Source: Firmicutes bacterium UBA1768 (GTDB lineage Bacteria > Bacillota > Clostridia > Peptostreptococcales > Anaerovoracaceae). From it: DNA of 19,061 nt. Position 1 is the stretch's first letter, and each line of letters starts with the position of its first letter. The stretch spans positions 28,339 through 47,399 of the forward strand of contig DCGW01000021.1 in NCBI GenBank assembly GCA_002315335.1. The letters run 5' to 3'. Below, piece by piece: positions 6,508 through 13,258 of the stretch. Under the pieces are notes generated by a model that did not search any database, was not told the DNA's origin, and was given only the letters and a program-made list of their open reading frames with translations. The position numbers and the translations under genes were made by a program.

Positions 6508-7193
6508 AATTCATCTCCCATTATTACCGGATAGTTTACAAGCCCAGCGAGCTTTGTTCCGCAATCTGCTTCCCTTTCGTTTCTCTCAACTTCCTCTTCA
6601 CGGTTTCCCGTAACATACAGCACGTCGGCAAGGTCTTCCGCGTTAATCACTGTCGCAAGCGCCTCAGGCGTTACTGCCTCCTCCAAGCCACGTCCTGATA
6701 TGCGAGAAAAAATCTCCGACCTGTGAACAACCTCAGAAATCGGTCTTCCAATACCGTTAAGCCCAACCACCATAACGGTTCTGACTGCACTTTTCGGTAT
6801 AACGGGCTCATATTCTGCATGCGCCTTTAGCGGCAAATGCTTTGAACCGTCCGCTTCTACAAGAACAAAGTCCGCTATGGCAGCAAGCTCTTCAAAGGAG
6901 GCCTCCGACCTGTCAAGCTTTACCCTTCCCTCTCTTGTGAGTATAGGTATTCCCACCGCCGCTATTCCGACTTTTCTGATGAGAGCTGCCGATTCTTCTC
7001 TTTTCTCTGCAGGGTTACATATAAGAGGGCAATAGCTCGGTATAAAAATCTTCGTTGAGGTAGTTACAATTACGCAAAACCCATCTGCCCTGAGCTCATA
7101 GGCCAGCCTGCGAATTAAGGTAGTCTTGCCGCCCGAACCGATGATGGCGGTCACTCCCTTTTTTATTCCAAGTTTTTTATATAATCTGTTCAT
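6489..7193 (-). CDS. yqeC: Selenium-dependent hydroxylase accessory protein YqeC
   Basis: This 234-residue protein matches the YqeC family, which co-occurs with selD, yqeB and selenium-dependent molybdenum hydroxylases. It looks like a P-loop nucleotide-binding protein: Gly-Ser-Gly-Gly-Lys-Thr-Thr at residues 19-25, Val-Ile-Val-Thr-Thr-Ser-Thr-Lys at 43-50, and an acidic Val-Leu-Val-Glu-Ala-Asp-Gly-Ser segment near the middle. The molecular role is not established; selenium cofactor assembly is inferred. GGAGG lies just upstream of the ATG. It is the first gene of the minus-strand operon and divergent from yedE. Confidence 0.9.
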   Translation of the reverse strand: MNRLYKKLGIKKGVTAIIGSGGKTTLIRRLAYELRADGFCVIVTTSTKIFIPSYCPLICNPAEKREESAALIRKVGIAAVGIPILTREGRVKLDRSEASFEELAAIADFVLVEADGSKHLPLKAHAEYEPVIPKSAVRTVMVVGLNGIGRPISEVVHRSEIFSRISGRGLEEAVTPEALATVINAEDLADVLYVTGNREEEVERNEREADCGTKLAGLVNYPVIMGDELWTSDK

Positions 7194-7299
7194 ACTGCCT
7201 CCGTTTCAAACGAAAAAACAATAGTTCATAGTCATTCAGCATACAGTCAGCAGACCACTCGCCCGAGTCTTAAGAGCAATCATCCTTTGGCCAGCCTCC

Positions 7300-7313
7300 A
7301 TCTATTTATAGAT
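7300..7313. promoter_or_regulatory. Palindrome, candidate LysR operator
   Basis: ATCTAT-TT-ATAGAT is a perfect 14-bp palindrome in the 255-bp divergent region. It sits just downstream of the minus-strand -10. LysR proteins bind short dyads of this kind (often ATC-Nx-GAT), and the only regulator encoded nearby is the LysR gene of this operon. Binding is inferred. Confidence 0.45.
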
Positions 7314-7322
7314 TTTATTTAT

Positions 7323-7351
7323 ATAATATAACCTTTTATATAATAAATCAA
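7323..7351 (-). promoter_or_regulatory. Likely promoter of yqeC-lysR-yqeB-xdhC
   Basis: On the minus strand TTGATT (7351-7346) and TATTAT (7328-7323) are spaced by 17 bp. The region also carries an 11-bp direct repeat TTTATATAATA (7318-7328 and 7335-7345). AT-richness makes alternative promoters possible. Confidence 0.5.
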
Positions 7352-7352
7352 T

Positions 7353-7381
7353 TTTCTTTTCCCTGCAATAAGCTTTATAAT
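7353..7381 (+). promoter_or_regulatory. Likely yedE operon promoter with weak -35
   Basis: A perfect -10 TATAAT lies at 7376-7381. The position 17 bp upstream holds only TTTCTT, a poor -35, which would suit activation by a regulator such as the LysR protein. The -10 is 68 bp before the yedE start. Confidence 0.5.
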
Positions 7382-7448
7382 ACAACCATAAGAGATTTTA
7401 ACTAAACTCAAAGATATTTCTGCTGAAACAGCATGAAAGGAGAATTTT

Positions 7449-8522
7449 TTGGAAAGCATAAAATCCTACAAAAAAGAGCTGATAATCATCGGCATATGCG
7501 GATTGCTGATCGGACTGTTTGGAGCCTTGCTCGTAAAGTTCGGCAATCCAAAAAACATGGGCTTCTGTATAGCCTGCTTCATAAGAGACACAGCTGGAGG
7601 CTTAGGCCTTCATACTGCTGCTAAGGTCCAATACATAAGACCAGAAATAATCGGGCTTATATTAGGTGCCTTCGGCATTTCTTTTATCAGAAAAGAATTC
7701 AAGCCACGCGGCGGTTCTTCGCCCATCACAAGATTTGTTATTTCATTCTTTGTAATGGTCGGCTGCCTGATGTTCCTCGGCTGTCCACTCAGAATGACTC
7801 TGAGAATTGCCGGCGGTGACCTCAATGCCATTGTTGGACTCGTTGGCTTTGTTGCGGGAATTTTGGTTGGAATAGTCTTCCTTAAAAGAGGCTTCTCACT
7901 GAAGAGAGCCTACCCTCAGGCTCCTGTTGAGGGTGGAACAATGCCGGCTATTCAAATCGTACTGCTGATACTTCTGCTTGCAGCCCCTGCCTTCATCTAT
8001 TTCTCAACAGAAGGTCCGGGAGCCTCACACGCACCGATAATTATTTCGCTCTGCGCAGGGCTTATAGTTGGCGGAATGGCTCAGGTTTCAAGGCTCTGCA
8101 TGGTAGGCGGAATTAGAGACTTCGTACTTTTCAGAGAAAAGAAGCTTCTCTTTGGGTTCATAATTTTACTCGCAGCAGCATTCATAGTAAACCTCTGCCT
8201 CGGCAACTTCAATCCAGGTTTTGCTGACCAGCCTGTAGCTCACAGCGACGGTCTTTGGAACTTCATGGGAATGCTTTTAGTAGGTTACGGCTCAGTTCTC
8301 TTAGGAGGCTGCCCACTCAGACAGCTCATCCTTTCAGGAGAAGGAAACTCAGACTCTGCAGTAACTGTTCTCGGCCTCTTGGTCGGAGCAGCCTTCTGCC
8401 ACAACTTCGGTCTCGCCTCTTCTCCAGACGGAGTAACCTTTGCAGGTAAAATCGGAGTAATTATTGGGCTCTGTGTAATTACAGTTATTGCCCTTGCCTA
8501 TACAAAAAAGAACAGAGTTTAA
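7449..8522 (+). CDS. yedE: YedE-family putative selenium transporter
   Basis: This 357-residue integral membrane protein belongs to the YeeE/YedE family; the subgroup beside selD is called a putative selenium transporter. About nine or ten hydrophobic segments are visible. It is an internal duplication: each half has a Cys-containing segment ending in Ile-Arg-Asp (Cys40 and Cys43 in half one; Ser-Arg-Leu-Cys-Met-Val-Gly-Gly-Ile-Arg-Asp in half two) and a Gly-Cys-Pro-Leu-Arg motif. In the related thiosulfate transporter YeeE, conserved Cys residues carry substrate, so a selenium or sulfur species could pass along these. Translation starts at TTG 7449 after AAAGGAG; no ATG is better placed. First gene of the operon. 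Confidence 0.88.
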   Translation: MESIKSYKKELIIIGICGLLIGLFGALLVKFGNPKNMGFCIACFIRDTAGGLGLHTAAKVQYIRPEIIGLILGAFGISFIRKEFKPRGGSSPITRFVISFFVMVGCLMFLGCPLRMTLRIAGGDLNAIVGLVGFVAGILVGIVFLKRGFSLKRAYPQAPVEGGTMPAIQIVLLILLLAAPAFIYFSTEGPGASHAPIIISLCAGLIVGGMAQVSRLCMVGGIRDFVLFREKKLLFGFIILLAAAFIVNLCLGNFNPGFADQPVAHSDGLWNFMGMLLVGYGSVLLGGCPLRQLILSGEGNSDSAVTVLGLLVGAAFCHNFGLASSPDGVTFAGKIGVIIGLCVITVIALAYTKKNRV

Positions 8523-8538
8523 CTCAAAAGGAGGAAAA

Positions 8539-8745
8539 ATGATAGATACCAGTGGACTTTCCTGCCCAGAACCTGTTATTATGGTAAAGAAGGCAATGGA
8601 ATCCGGAGAGGACTCCTACACCGTTATAGCAGATAACCGCACAGCCTTTGAAAACATCACAAGGTTTGCGGCACACCAGGGCTTCGGTGTTTCAGGCGAA
8701 GAAAATGATGGTGTTTATACCATCCGCATTGAAAGAAACAAATGA
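8539..8745 (+). CDS. TusA/YedF N-terminal-type selenium/sulfur carrier
   Basis: This 68-residue protein is a TusA-like domain: Asp-Thr-Ser-Gly-Leu-Ser-Cys-Pro-Glu-Pro-Val at residues 3-13 carries the single Cys (Cys9) that holds persulfide or, by analogy, selenide. YedF proteins of selenium loci, as I recall them, are about 200 residues with this domain fused to a DsrE-like domain; here only the first domain is present and the next gene is a separate small protein. The start at 8539 follows AAAGGAGG; a longer frame from 8488 would overlap yedE. The end overlaps the next gene by ATGA. Confidence 0.82.
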   Translation: MIDTSGLSCPEPVIMVKKAMESGEDSYTVIADNRTAFENITRFAAHQGFGVSGEENDGVYTIRIERNK

Positions 8746-8996
8746 AAACATTCATAATAACATTTTATTCACACTTCGGTGCGACAAGATTTAAAAAAGA
8801 AGCAAACAAAAGCGGAGCGGAGGTACAGCTTAAACCTGTGCCCCGCTTTTTGTCCTCTTCTTGCGGAACCTGCGCCGTAGTTAAAACAGAAGAGCTGACC
8901 TTCCCCCAGAATATGGACGAGGTCGAGCAGATTGTCGAGCTTCTGTCAGACTCTTCAAAGGAAAACGATTTTACTACCCTATACTCCTCTATATAG
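8742..8996 (+). CDS. DUF3343 putative Se/S carrier protein
   Basis: This 84-residue protein matches DUF3343, small proteins of selenium and sulfur loci proposed as Se/S carriers. It shows an N-terminal beta strand (Phe-Ile-Ile-Thr-Phe-Tyr-Ser), then Val-Pro-Arg-Phe-Leu-Ser-Ser-Ser-Cys-Gly-Thr-Cys (Cys41 and Cys44), the family's hallmark. It overlaps the TusA-like gene by 4 nt and lies 15 bp before selD, so hand-over of selenium between these proteins is a fair inference. No reaction has been shown that I know of. Confidence 0.82.
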   Translation: MKTFIITFYSHFGATRFKKEANKSGAEVQLKPVPRFLSSSCGTCAVVKTEELTFPQNMDEVEQIVELLSDSSKENDFTTLYSSI

Positions 8997-9011
8997 AAAA
9001 AGGGAGGTCAA

Positions 9012-10043
9012 ATGGACAATATTAAGCTTACAAAACTTGCGGCCTGTGCGGGCTGCGGTGCAAAGGTCGGGGCGGGAACTCTCTCTCAGCTCCTCGACGG
9101 ACTGCCAGTCATAAAGGACGAAAAGCTATTGGTCGGCTTTGATAAAAGCGACGATGCTGCCGTCTACAAAATTAATGATGATATGGCTTTGGTTCAGACC
9201 CTGGACTTCTTTCCCCCAATAGTTGACGACCCCTGGCTTTTCGGTCAGATTGCTGCGGCAAATGCCATTAGCGACGTTTATGCGATGGGCGGCGAGCCAA
9301 AGCTTGCTCTGAATATAATGACTGTAATCGAAGCTATGACTCGCGAAGCAATACATGAAATATTGAGAGGCGGCTACGAAAAAGCCTTTGAGGCAGGAGC
9401 GATAATTTCCGGCGGTCACACCATTAATGACACTGAGCCTAAGTACGGCCTGTCAGTAACAGGCTTTGTACACCCGAAAAAAATCCTCACAAATTCCGGC
9501 GCCAGGCCCGGCGACGTTCTTATTCTTACAAAGCCGCTTGGTATTGGAATAATTACGACTGCGGCTAAGGCTGGTCTCGTTCCGGAGGCTCTTACAGCAA
9601 AAATCAACCAACAGATGGCGGAGCTTAACCGCAAGTCCCGAGACAACATGGTCAATTATGAGGTTCATTCCTGCACCGATGTTACAGGCTTTTCCCTCAT
9701 AGGACACTGCTGTGAAATGGCTGAGGGAAGCAATGCAACCATAAACCTCATGGCTGCGGGCATAAACTACCACAAAGAGGCCCTCGAATACGCATCTATG
9801 GGCATGATTCCCGCAGGTGCATACAAAAACAGAGACTTTGCCGAGGGCAGAACGGAAATATCTGCTTCGGTAAGTCTTCCCCTTGCGGACATTATGTTCG
9901 ACCCTCAGACCTCAGGCGGCCTCCTGATTTCGGTTGCGGAAAAGGACTCGCAGCACTTGCTCAATGACCTGCTTCACCATACCGATGCCGCAATAATAGG
10001 CTATGTTTCTGAGGCTGGAGAAAAGGCTGTGGTGGTGAAATGA
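9012..10043 (+). CDS. selD: Selenide, water dikinase (selenophosphate synthase)
   Basis: This 343-residue enzyme makes selenophosphate from selenide and ATP. The active-site loop reads Cys12-Ala-Gly-Cys15-Gly-Ala-Lys18; Cys15 and Lys18 align with Cys17 and Lys20 of E. coli SelD, so this is the Cys form, not the selenocysteine form. Further signatures are Asp-Asp-Ala-Ala-Val, Gln-Thr-Leu-Asp-Phe-Phe, Asn-Ala-Ile-Ser-Asp-Val-Tyr-Ala-Met-Gly-Gly and the C-terminal Asp-Pro-Gln-Thr-Ser-Gly-Gly-Leu. GGGAGG precedes the ATG, and the end overlaps the next gene by ATGA. No selA, selB or selC is in the window; with yqeB/yqeC nearby, selenophosphate probably feeds the selenium cofactor of a molybdenum hydroxylase. 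Confidence 0.95.
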   Translation: MDNIKLTKLAACAGCGAKVGAGTLSQLLDGLPVIKDEKLLVGFDKSDDAAVYKINDDMALVQTLDFFPPIVDDPWLFGQIAAANAISDVYAMGGEPKLALNIMTVIEAMTREAIHEILRGGYEKAFEAGAIISGGHTINDTEPKYGLSVTGFVHPKKILTNSGARPGDVLILTKPLGIGIITTAAKAGLVPEALTAKINQQMAELNRKSRDNMVNYEVHSCTDVTGFSLIGHCCEMAEGSNATINLMAAGINYHKEALEYASMGMIPAGAYKNRDFAEGRTEISASVSLPLADIMFDPQTSGGLLISVAEKDSQHLLNDLLHHTDAAIIGYVSEAGEKAVVVK

Positions 10044-11239
10044 AGTCAATATATTTGGATAACGCTGCGACAAGCTTTCCAAAGCCGCCCGCAGTAGCAG
10101 AAAAAATGGTGGAATATATCACCCATATAGGAAGCAATGTCAATCGAGGCAGCTATGAAAGCGCATATGAAGCAGAGGAAACTGTTTTTGAAACGAGAAC
10201 TCTTCTTAAGGAGCTTTTTAACGGGCCTGACGAAAAAAATGTGATATTTACTTCGGGCATTACTCTAAGCCTCAATATGGTTTTAAAGGGGTTGTTAAAA
10301 AAGGGCGACCACGCAATAGTTTGCCCGCTTCCCCACAATGCGGTAATGCGCCCACTCAGGCAGCTCGAAAAGGACGGCGTTGAGGTAAGCATGGCAGAGC
10401 TTTCGGATTCAGCTGACGAGGGCGAACCGAAAGAAGTCGTTGGCTCCAGCGAAAATGGGGTTTTTTTCAAGCCATCCTCACTTGAAAAACTAATCAGAAA
10501 TAACACTAAGGCGATTGTAATGACTCACGGCTCCAATGTCAGCGGCAAGGTTTTTCCAATTACCGAAGTCGGTGAATTATGCAGAAAACACGGTTTATTC
10601 TTTATTGTAGACAGCGCACAAACTGCTGGGGTCTGCGAAATAGATATGAAACGAGACCATATTGATGCTCTGTGCTTCACCGGTCACAAGGGTCTGATGG
10701 GTCCTCAGGGCATAGGTGGATTTATTTTATCCGACCCTATTGTTTCGGAAATCAGTCCTCTGATAAGCGGCGGCACCGGCAGCATTTCTCACCTCGAGGA
10801 CGTTCCCGATTTTCTTCCTGATAGATTTGAACCCGGAACTCCTAACCTGCCAGGAATATTTGGTCTTTGGGCAGGTCTAACCTTCATAAAGGAGACTGGA
10901 ATTGCTGTAATACGCGAAAAGGAGGAACGACTTGCCCGCCTTTTCACCTCTCAATTAGAGACTGTCGGCGGACTTAAGGTAATAGGCCACGAGGAAAACT
11001 ATCCATATACAGGAGTTGTCAGCGTTGTCATTAAAGACCACGACCCTGCCGAGGTATCTGCGAAGCTCGAAAGTGAATACTGCATTAAAACCCGCGTCGG
11101 TCTTCACTGCTCCCCTTCGGCACACAAGGCGCTTGGAACCTACCCTCTGGGCACTGTCAGATTTTCCTTCGGGTTTTTTAACACGGAGGAAGATGTCATC
11201 TGTGCAGCAGAGGCTTTGAAAGAGATATTGCAAGACTGA
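10040..11239 (+). CDS. Cysteine desulfurase-like class V aminotransferase
   Basis: This 399-residue PLP enzyme belongs to the cysteine desulfurase family that includes EF2568 of the Enterococcus selenium locus. It probably takes S or Se from cysteine or selenocysteine and delivers it to SelD or the carriers. Visible: N-terminal Tyr-Leu-Asp-Asn-Ala-Ala-Thr-Ser-Phe-Pro-Lys-Pro, Val-Asp-Ser-Ala-Gln-Thr-Ala-Gly, the PLP lysine Lys217 in Gly-His-Lys-Gly-Leu-Met-Gly-Pro-Gln-Gly, and the catalytic Cys357 in Gly-Leu-His-Cys-Ser-Pro. A segment of roughly 15 residues near 115-135 looks longer than usual for the family. Translationally coupled to selD; last gene of the operon. Confidence 0.9.
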   Translation: MKSIYLDNAATSFPKPPAVAEKMVEYITHIGSNVNRGSYESAYEAEETVFETRTLLKELFNGPDEKNVIFTSGITLSLNMVLKGLLKKGDHAIVCPLPHNAVMRPLRQLEKDGVEVSMAELSDSADEGEPKEVVGSSENGVFFKPSSLEKLIRNNTKAIVMTHGSNVSGKVFPITEVGELCRKHGLFFIVDSAQTAGVCEIDMKRDHIDALCFTGHKGLMGPQGIGGFILSDPIVSEISPLISGGTGSISHLEDVPDFLPDRFEPGTPNLPGIFGLWAGLTFIKETGIAVIREKEERLARLFTSQLETVGGLKVIGHEENYPYTGVVSVVIKDHDPAEVSAKLESEYCIKTRVGLHCSPSAHKALGTYPLGTVRFSFGFFNTEEDVICAAEALKEILQD

Positions 11240-11252
11240 TAAACGATGAAAA

Positions 11253-11323
11253 CAACTATTCCTTAAAACTATGTTTTGTTAAATTGCACAGATTTTTGCC
11301 AAAAAAGGTAAAAATCTGTGCAA
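11253..11323 (+). ncRNA. Structured repeat copy A in the modA leader region
   Basis: The element begins CAACTATTCC (11253-11262), has a small stem AAAAC/GTTTT (11265-11269 with 11273-11277), then a long hairpin: TTGCACAGATTTTTGCC (11284-11300) against GGTAAAAATCTGTGCAA (11307-11323), 17 bp with one G-U and a loop of six A. No T-run follows, so it is not a standard terminator of the upstream operon, although it could stabilise that mRNA end. The strand is not determined, since the hairpin is nearly symmetric. Confidence 0.55.
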
Positions 11324-11425
11324 GAATTCTATTATTCACATGGTTTTCGTAATAATTCACCCCCTTTCAACCGAATACTTATCTCCAAAAGGATGTATTT
11401 TGAAAAATATGGAAGTTTTTTCTTT

Positions 11426-11500
11426 CAACTATTCCCTAAATCTATAGATTTTTAAGATGTTTGCACAGATTTTTGCCGAAAAAAGTAAAAATCTGTGCAA
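11426..11500 (+). ncRNA. Structured repeat copy B in the modA leader region
   Basis: This is a second copy of the same layout, 173 bp downstream: CAACTATTCC (11426-11435), a small stem AAATC/GATTT (11438-11442 with 11447-11451), then a hairpin of identical 14-nt outer arms (11461-11474 with 11487-11500). Between copies the fourth pair of the small stem changes from A-T to T-A, keeping the pairing, while the long hairpin loop changes from AAAAAA to CGAAAAAA. The intervening 100 bp are not similar. It ends 73 bp before the modA promoter. Confidence 0.55.
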
Positions 11501-11572
11501 TTTCCTTTTACGTCCACTTGTAAGAGGGGTCCGCCTTCCTCCAAAACTCGCCTTTATGCTTTACAATAACCC

Positions 11573-11601
11573 TTGCTTTATTTAGCTTTCGGTGTTACAA
11601 T
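11573..11601 (+). promoter_or_regulatory. modABC operon promoter
   Basis: TTGCTT (11573-11578) and TACAAT (11596-11601) are separated by 17 bp. The expected transcription start near 11608 falls on the left end of the ModE-like palindrome. Confidence 0.7.
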
Positions 11602-11606
11602 CTAAA

Positions 11607-11634
11607 TGCGTTATTTATTCAAACAAATAACGCA
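11607..11634. promoter_or_regulatory. ModE-like operator at the modA transcription start
   Basis: TGCGTTATTT (11607-11616) and AAATAACGCA (11625-11634) are perfect reverse complements around 8 nt. Inside it, CGTTAT-N12-ATAACG (11608-11631) matches the half-sites and spacing of the E. coli modA operator bound by molybdate-ModE, as I remember that sequence. Its position from about +1 to +28 fits repression when molybdate is plentiful. No modE is in the window. In the RNA it could also form a 10-bp hairpin. Confidence 0.65.
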
Positions 11635-11664
11635 AGTCTAATACTTAATATGAGGAGAACCACC

Positions 11665-12498
11665 ATGAAAAAAGCACTATCAATTCTTATTACACTCTTG
11701 CTGCTAACCTTTGTTATGACTGGCTGCGGCAGTCAGACAGTTACAGATGAACAGAGCAGTGAGCCAACAGAGCTTATAGTATTTGCAGCAAGCTCCATGA
11801 CTGAGAGTCTTGAGCAGATTGCAGAGCTGTACAAAGAGGTAAACCCTGATGTGAATATTGTATTCAACTTCGACTCATCAGGCACACTCAAAACCCAGAT
11901 AGAGGAAGGTGCCGACTGCGACCTCTTCATTTCGGCGGCACAAAAGCAGATGAACCAGCTTGATGCGGCTATTGATGCTGAAGGCGGCAACGAGGACGGA
12001 CTCGACTATGTTATGTCTGATACAAGAGTCGATATTCTCGAAAACAAAGTTGTCCTCGCAGTTTCCGACGAAAACTCCCCTATCACCTCCTATGACGACT
12101 TAGCTGCAGCACTTAAAGCCGGCACAGCTGTACTTGCCATGGGCAACGAAGACGTTCCTGTAGGCCAGTACACACAGAAAATTCTCAACTACTACGGCTT
12201 AGTTGAAGCAGACCTTGCAGCAAAGGGCCTCATCACTTACGGTTCAAACGTAAAAGAAGTAACCACTCAGGTTTCTGAAGCTACAGTAGATGCAGGAATA
12301 ATATACGCTACAGACGCATTTTCAGCTGGTCTTAAAGCAATTGATATTGCAACAGAAGAAATGTGCGGCAAGGTTATCTATCCGGCTGCCGTAATGAAAA
12401 ACAGCAAAAATCAGGCAGCTGCAAAGGCATTTTTAGACTTCCTCATGAGCGAAGAAGCTGCTAAGGTCTTTGAAGCAGTTGGCTTCACAGCATTATAA
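11665..12498 (+). CDS. modA: Molybdate ABC transporter, substrate-binding lipoprotein
   Basis: This 277-residue protein is the periplasmic-type (here lipid-anchored) molybdate-binding component. The N-terminus is a lipoprotein signal: Met-Lys-Lys, a hydrophobic stretch, then Met-Thr-Gly-Cys as lipobox with Cys at about residue 21. The mature part has the ModA signatures Val-Phe-Ala-Ala-Ser-Ser-Met-Thr-Glu-Ser-Leu, Asn-Phe-Asp-Ser-Ser-Gly-Thr-Leu, Cys-Asp-Leu-Phe-Ile-Ser-Ala-Ala and Val-Pro-Val-Gly-Gln-Tyr. I start at ATG 11665, 7 nt after AGGAG; the ATG at 11650 contains that ribosome site and is too early. First gene of the mod operon. Confidence 0.95.
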   Translation: MKKALSILITLLLLTFVMTGCGSQTVTDEQSSEPTELIVFAASSMTESLEQIAELYKEVNPDVNIVFNFDSSGTLKTQIEEGADCDLFISAAQKQMNQLDAAIDAEGGNEDGLDYVMSDTRVDILENKVVLAVSDENSPITSYDDLAAALKAGTAVLAMGNEDVPVGQYTQKILNYYGLVEADLAAKGLITYGSNVKEVTTQVSEATVDAGIIYATDAFSAGLKAIDIATEEMCGKVIYPAAVMKNSKNQAAAKAFLDFLMSEEAAKVFEAVGFTAL

Positions 12499-12503
12499 TA
12501 TCT

Positions 12504-12528
12504 ATGGGCGGCAGTTTCTTCCGCCCAT
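12504..12528 (+). terminator. Hairpin between modA and modB, possible partial terminator
   Basis: ATGGGCGG (12504-12511) pairs perfectly with CCGCCCAT (12521-12528) around a 9-nt loop; TTCCC then TTTTTT follow, so the T-run is interrupted. A partial terminator or stabilising stem here would give more binding protein than permease, a common need in ABC import operons. Confidence 0.55.
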
Positions 12529-12573
12529 TTCCCATTTTTTGACACAACAATCAAGACATACAAGGAGTGCCTC

Positions 12574-13257
12574 ATGGACTTATTTCCACTTTGGAATTCA
12601 ATCAGAATAAGCACAATCAGTACAGCAGTAATATTTTTTGTCGGTCTTTTCTGTGCCTACTACCTTTCAAAAGCACCAAAGTATATTAAAGGGGTGCTTG
12701 ATGTAATTCTCACTCTCCCCCTCGTCCTGCCCCCAACGGTGGTCGGCTATCTTTTGCTTAGAGTATTAGGACCTAAAAGGCTGATTGGCTCGTGGTTCCT
12801 CTCTGTCTTCGACCTTAAGCTGACAATGACCTGGTGGTCGGCAATTTTTGCTACTATGGTTGTTACATTTCCGCTCATGTACAGGACGGCAAGAGGCTCC
12901 TTTGAGCTGTTTGACAATACTTTAACATACTCAGCTCAGACTCTGGGCCTTTCCAACACCTATATTTTCTGGAAAATAAGGCTGCCCTACTGCAAGCAGG
13001 GTCTGATTGCGGGAACAGTATTGACCTTCGCCCGAGCACTCGGTGAATACGGAGCGACCAGTATGATAGCGGGCTATACCCCAGGGCGAACAGCCACTAT
13101 TTCCACCACCGTTTACAACCTGTGGAGAACAAATAACGACTCCCTTGCTTTCAAGTGGGTGCTGATAAACATTGCAATTTCCTGCGTGGTGCTGATGGCC
13201 GTCAACATGGTTGAGAAAAAAGAACGACAGGCAGTCTCGCTGAAGGGAGGTGTCTGA
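12574..13257 (+). CDS. modB: Molybdate ABC transporter permease
   Basis: This 227-residue membrane protein has about five hydrophobic segments and is the ModB permease that forms the molybdate channel. Signatures are Leu-Pro-Leu-Val-Leu-Pro-Pro-Thr-Val-Val-Gly-Tyr near residues 48-59 and the EAA-type cytoplasmic loop Ala-Arg-Ala-Leu-Gly-Glu-Tyr-Gly-Ala-Thr followed by Gly-Tyr-Thr-Pro-Gly-Arg-Thr, which contacts ModC. AAGGAG precedes the ATG. It ends just before modC. Confidence 0.94.
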   Translation: MDLFPLWNSIRISTISTAVIFFVGLFCAYYLSKAPKYIKGVLDVILTLPLVLPPTVVGYLLLRVLGPKRLIGSWFLSVFDLKLTMTWWSAIFATMVVTFPLMYRTARGSFELFDNTLTYSAQTLGLSNTYIFWKIRLPYCKQGLIAGTVLTFARALGEYGATSMIAGYTPGRTATISTTVYNLWRTNNDSLAFKWVLINIAISCVVLMAVNMVEKKERQAVSLKGGV

Positions 13258-13258
13258 T

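Noticed and set aside
9012..10043. SelD as a selenoprotein
   Set aside because: The active-site codon is TGC (Cys15), and no in-frame TGA occurs.
11284..11323. Intrinsic terminator of the yedE-selD operon
   Set aside because: The stem is strong but is followed by GAATTC rather than T residues, and a second copy lies far downstream; a role in mRNA stability remains possible.
11240..11664. Molybdenum cofactor riboswitch before modA
   Set aside because: The region is structured but does not show the conserved blocks of that motif as I remember them; the palindrome is better read as a protein operator.
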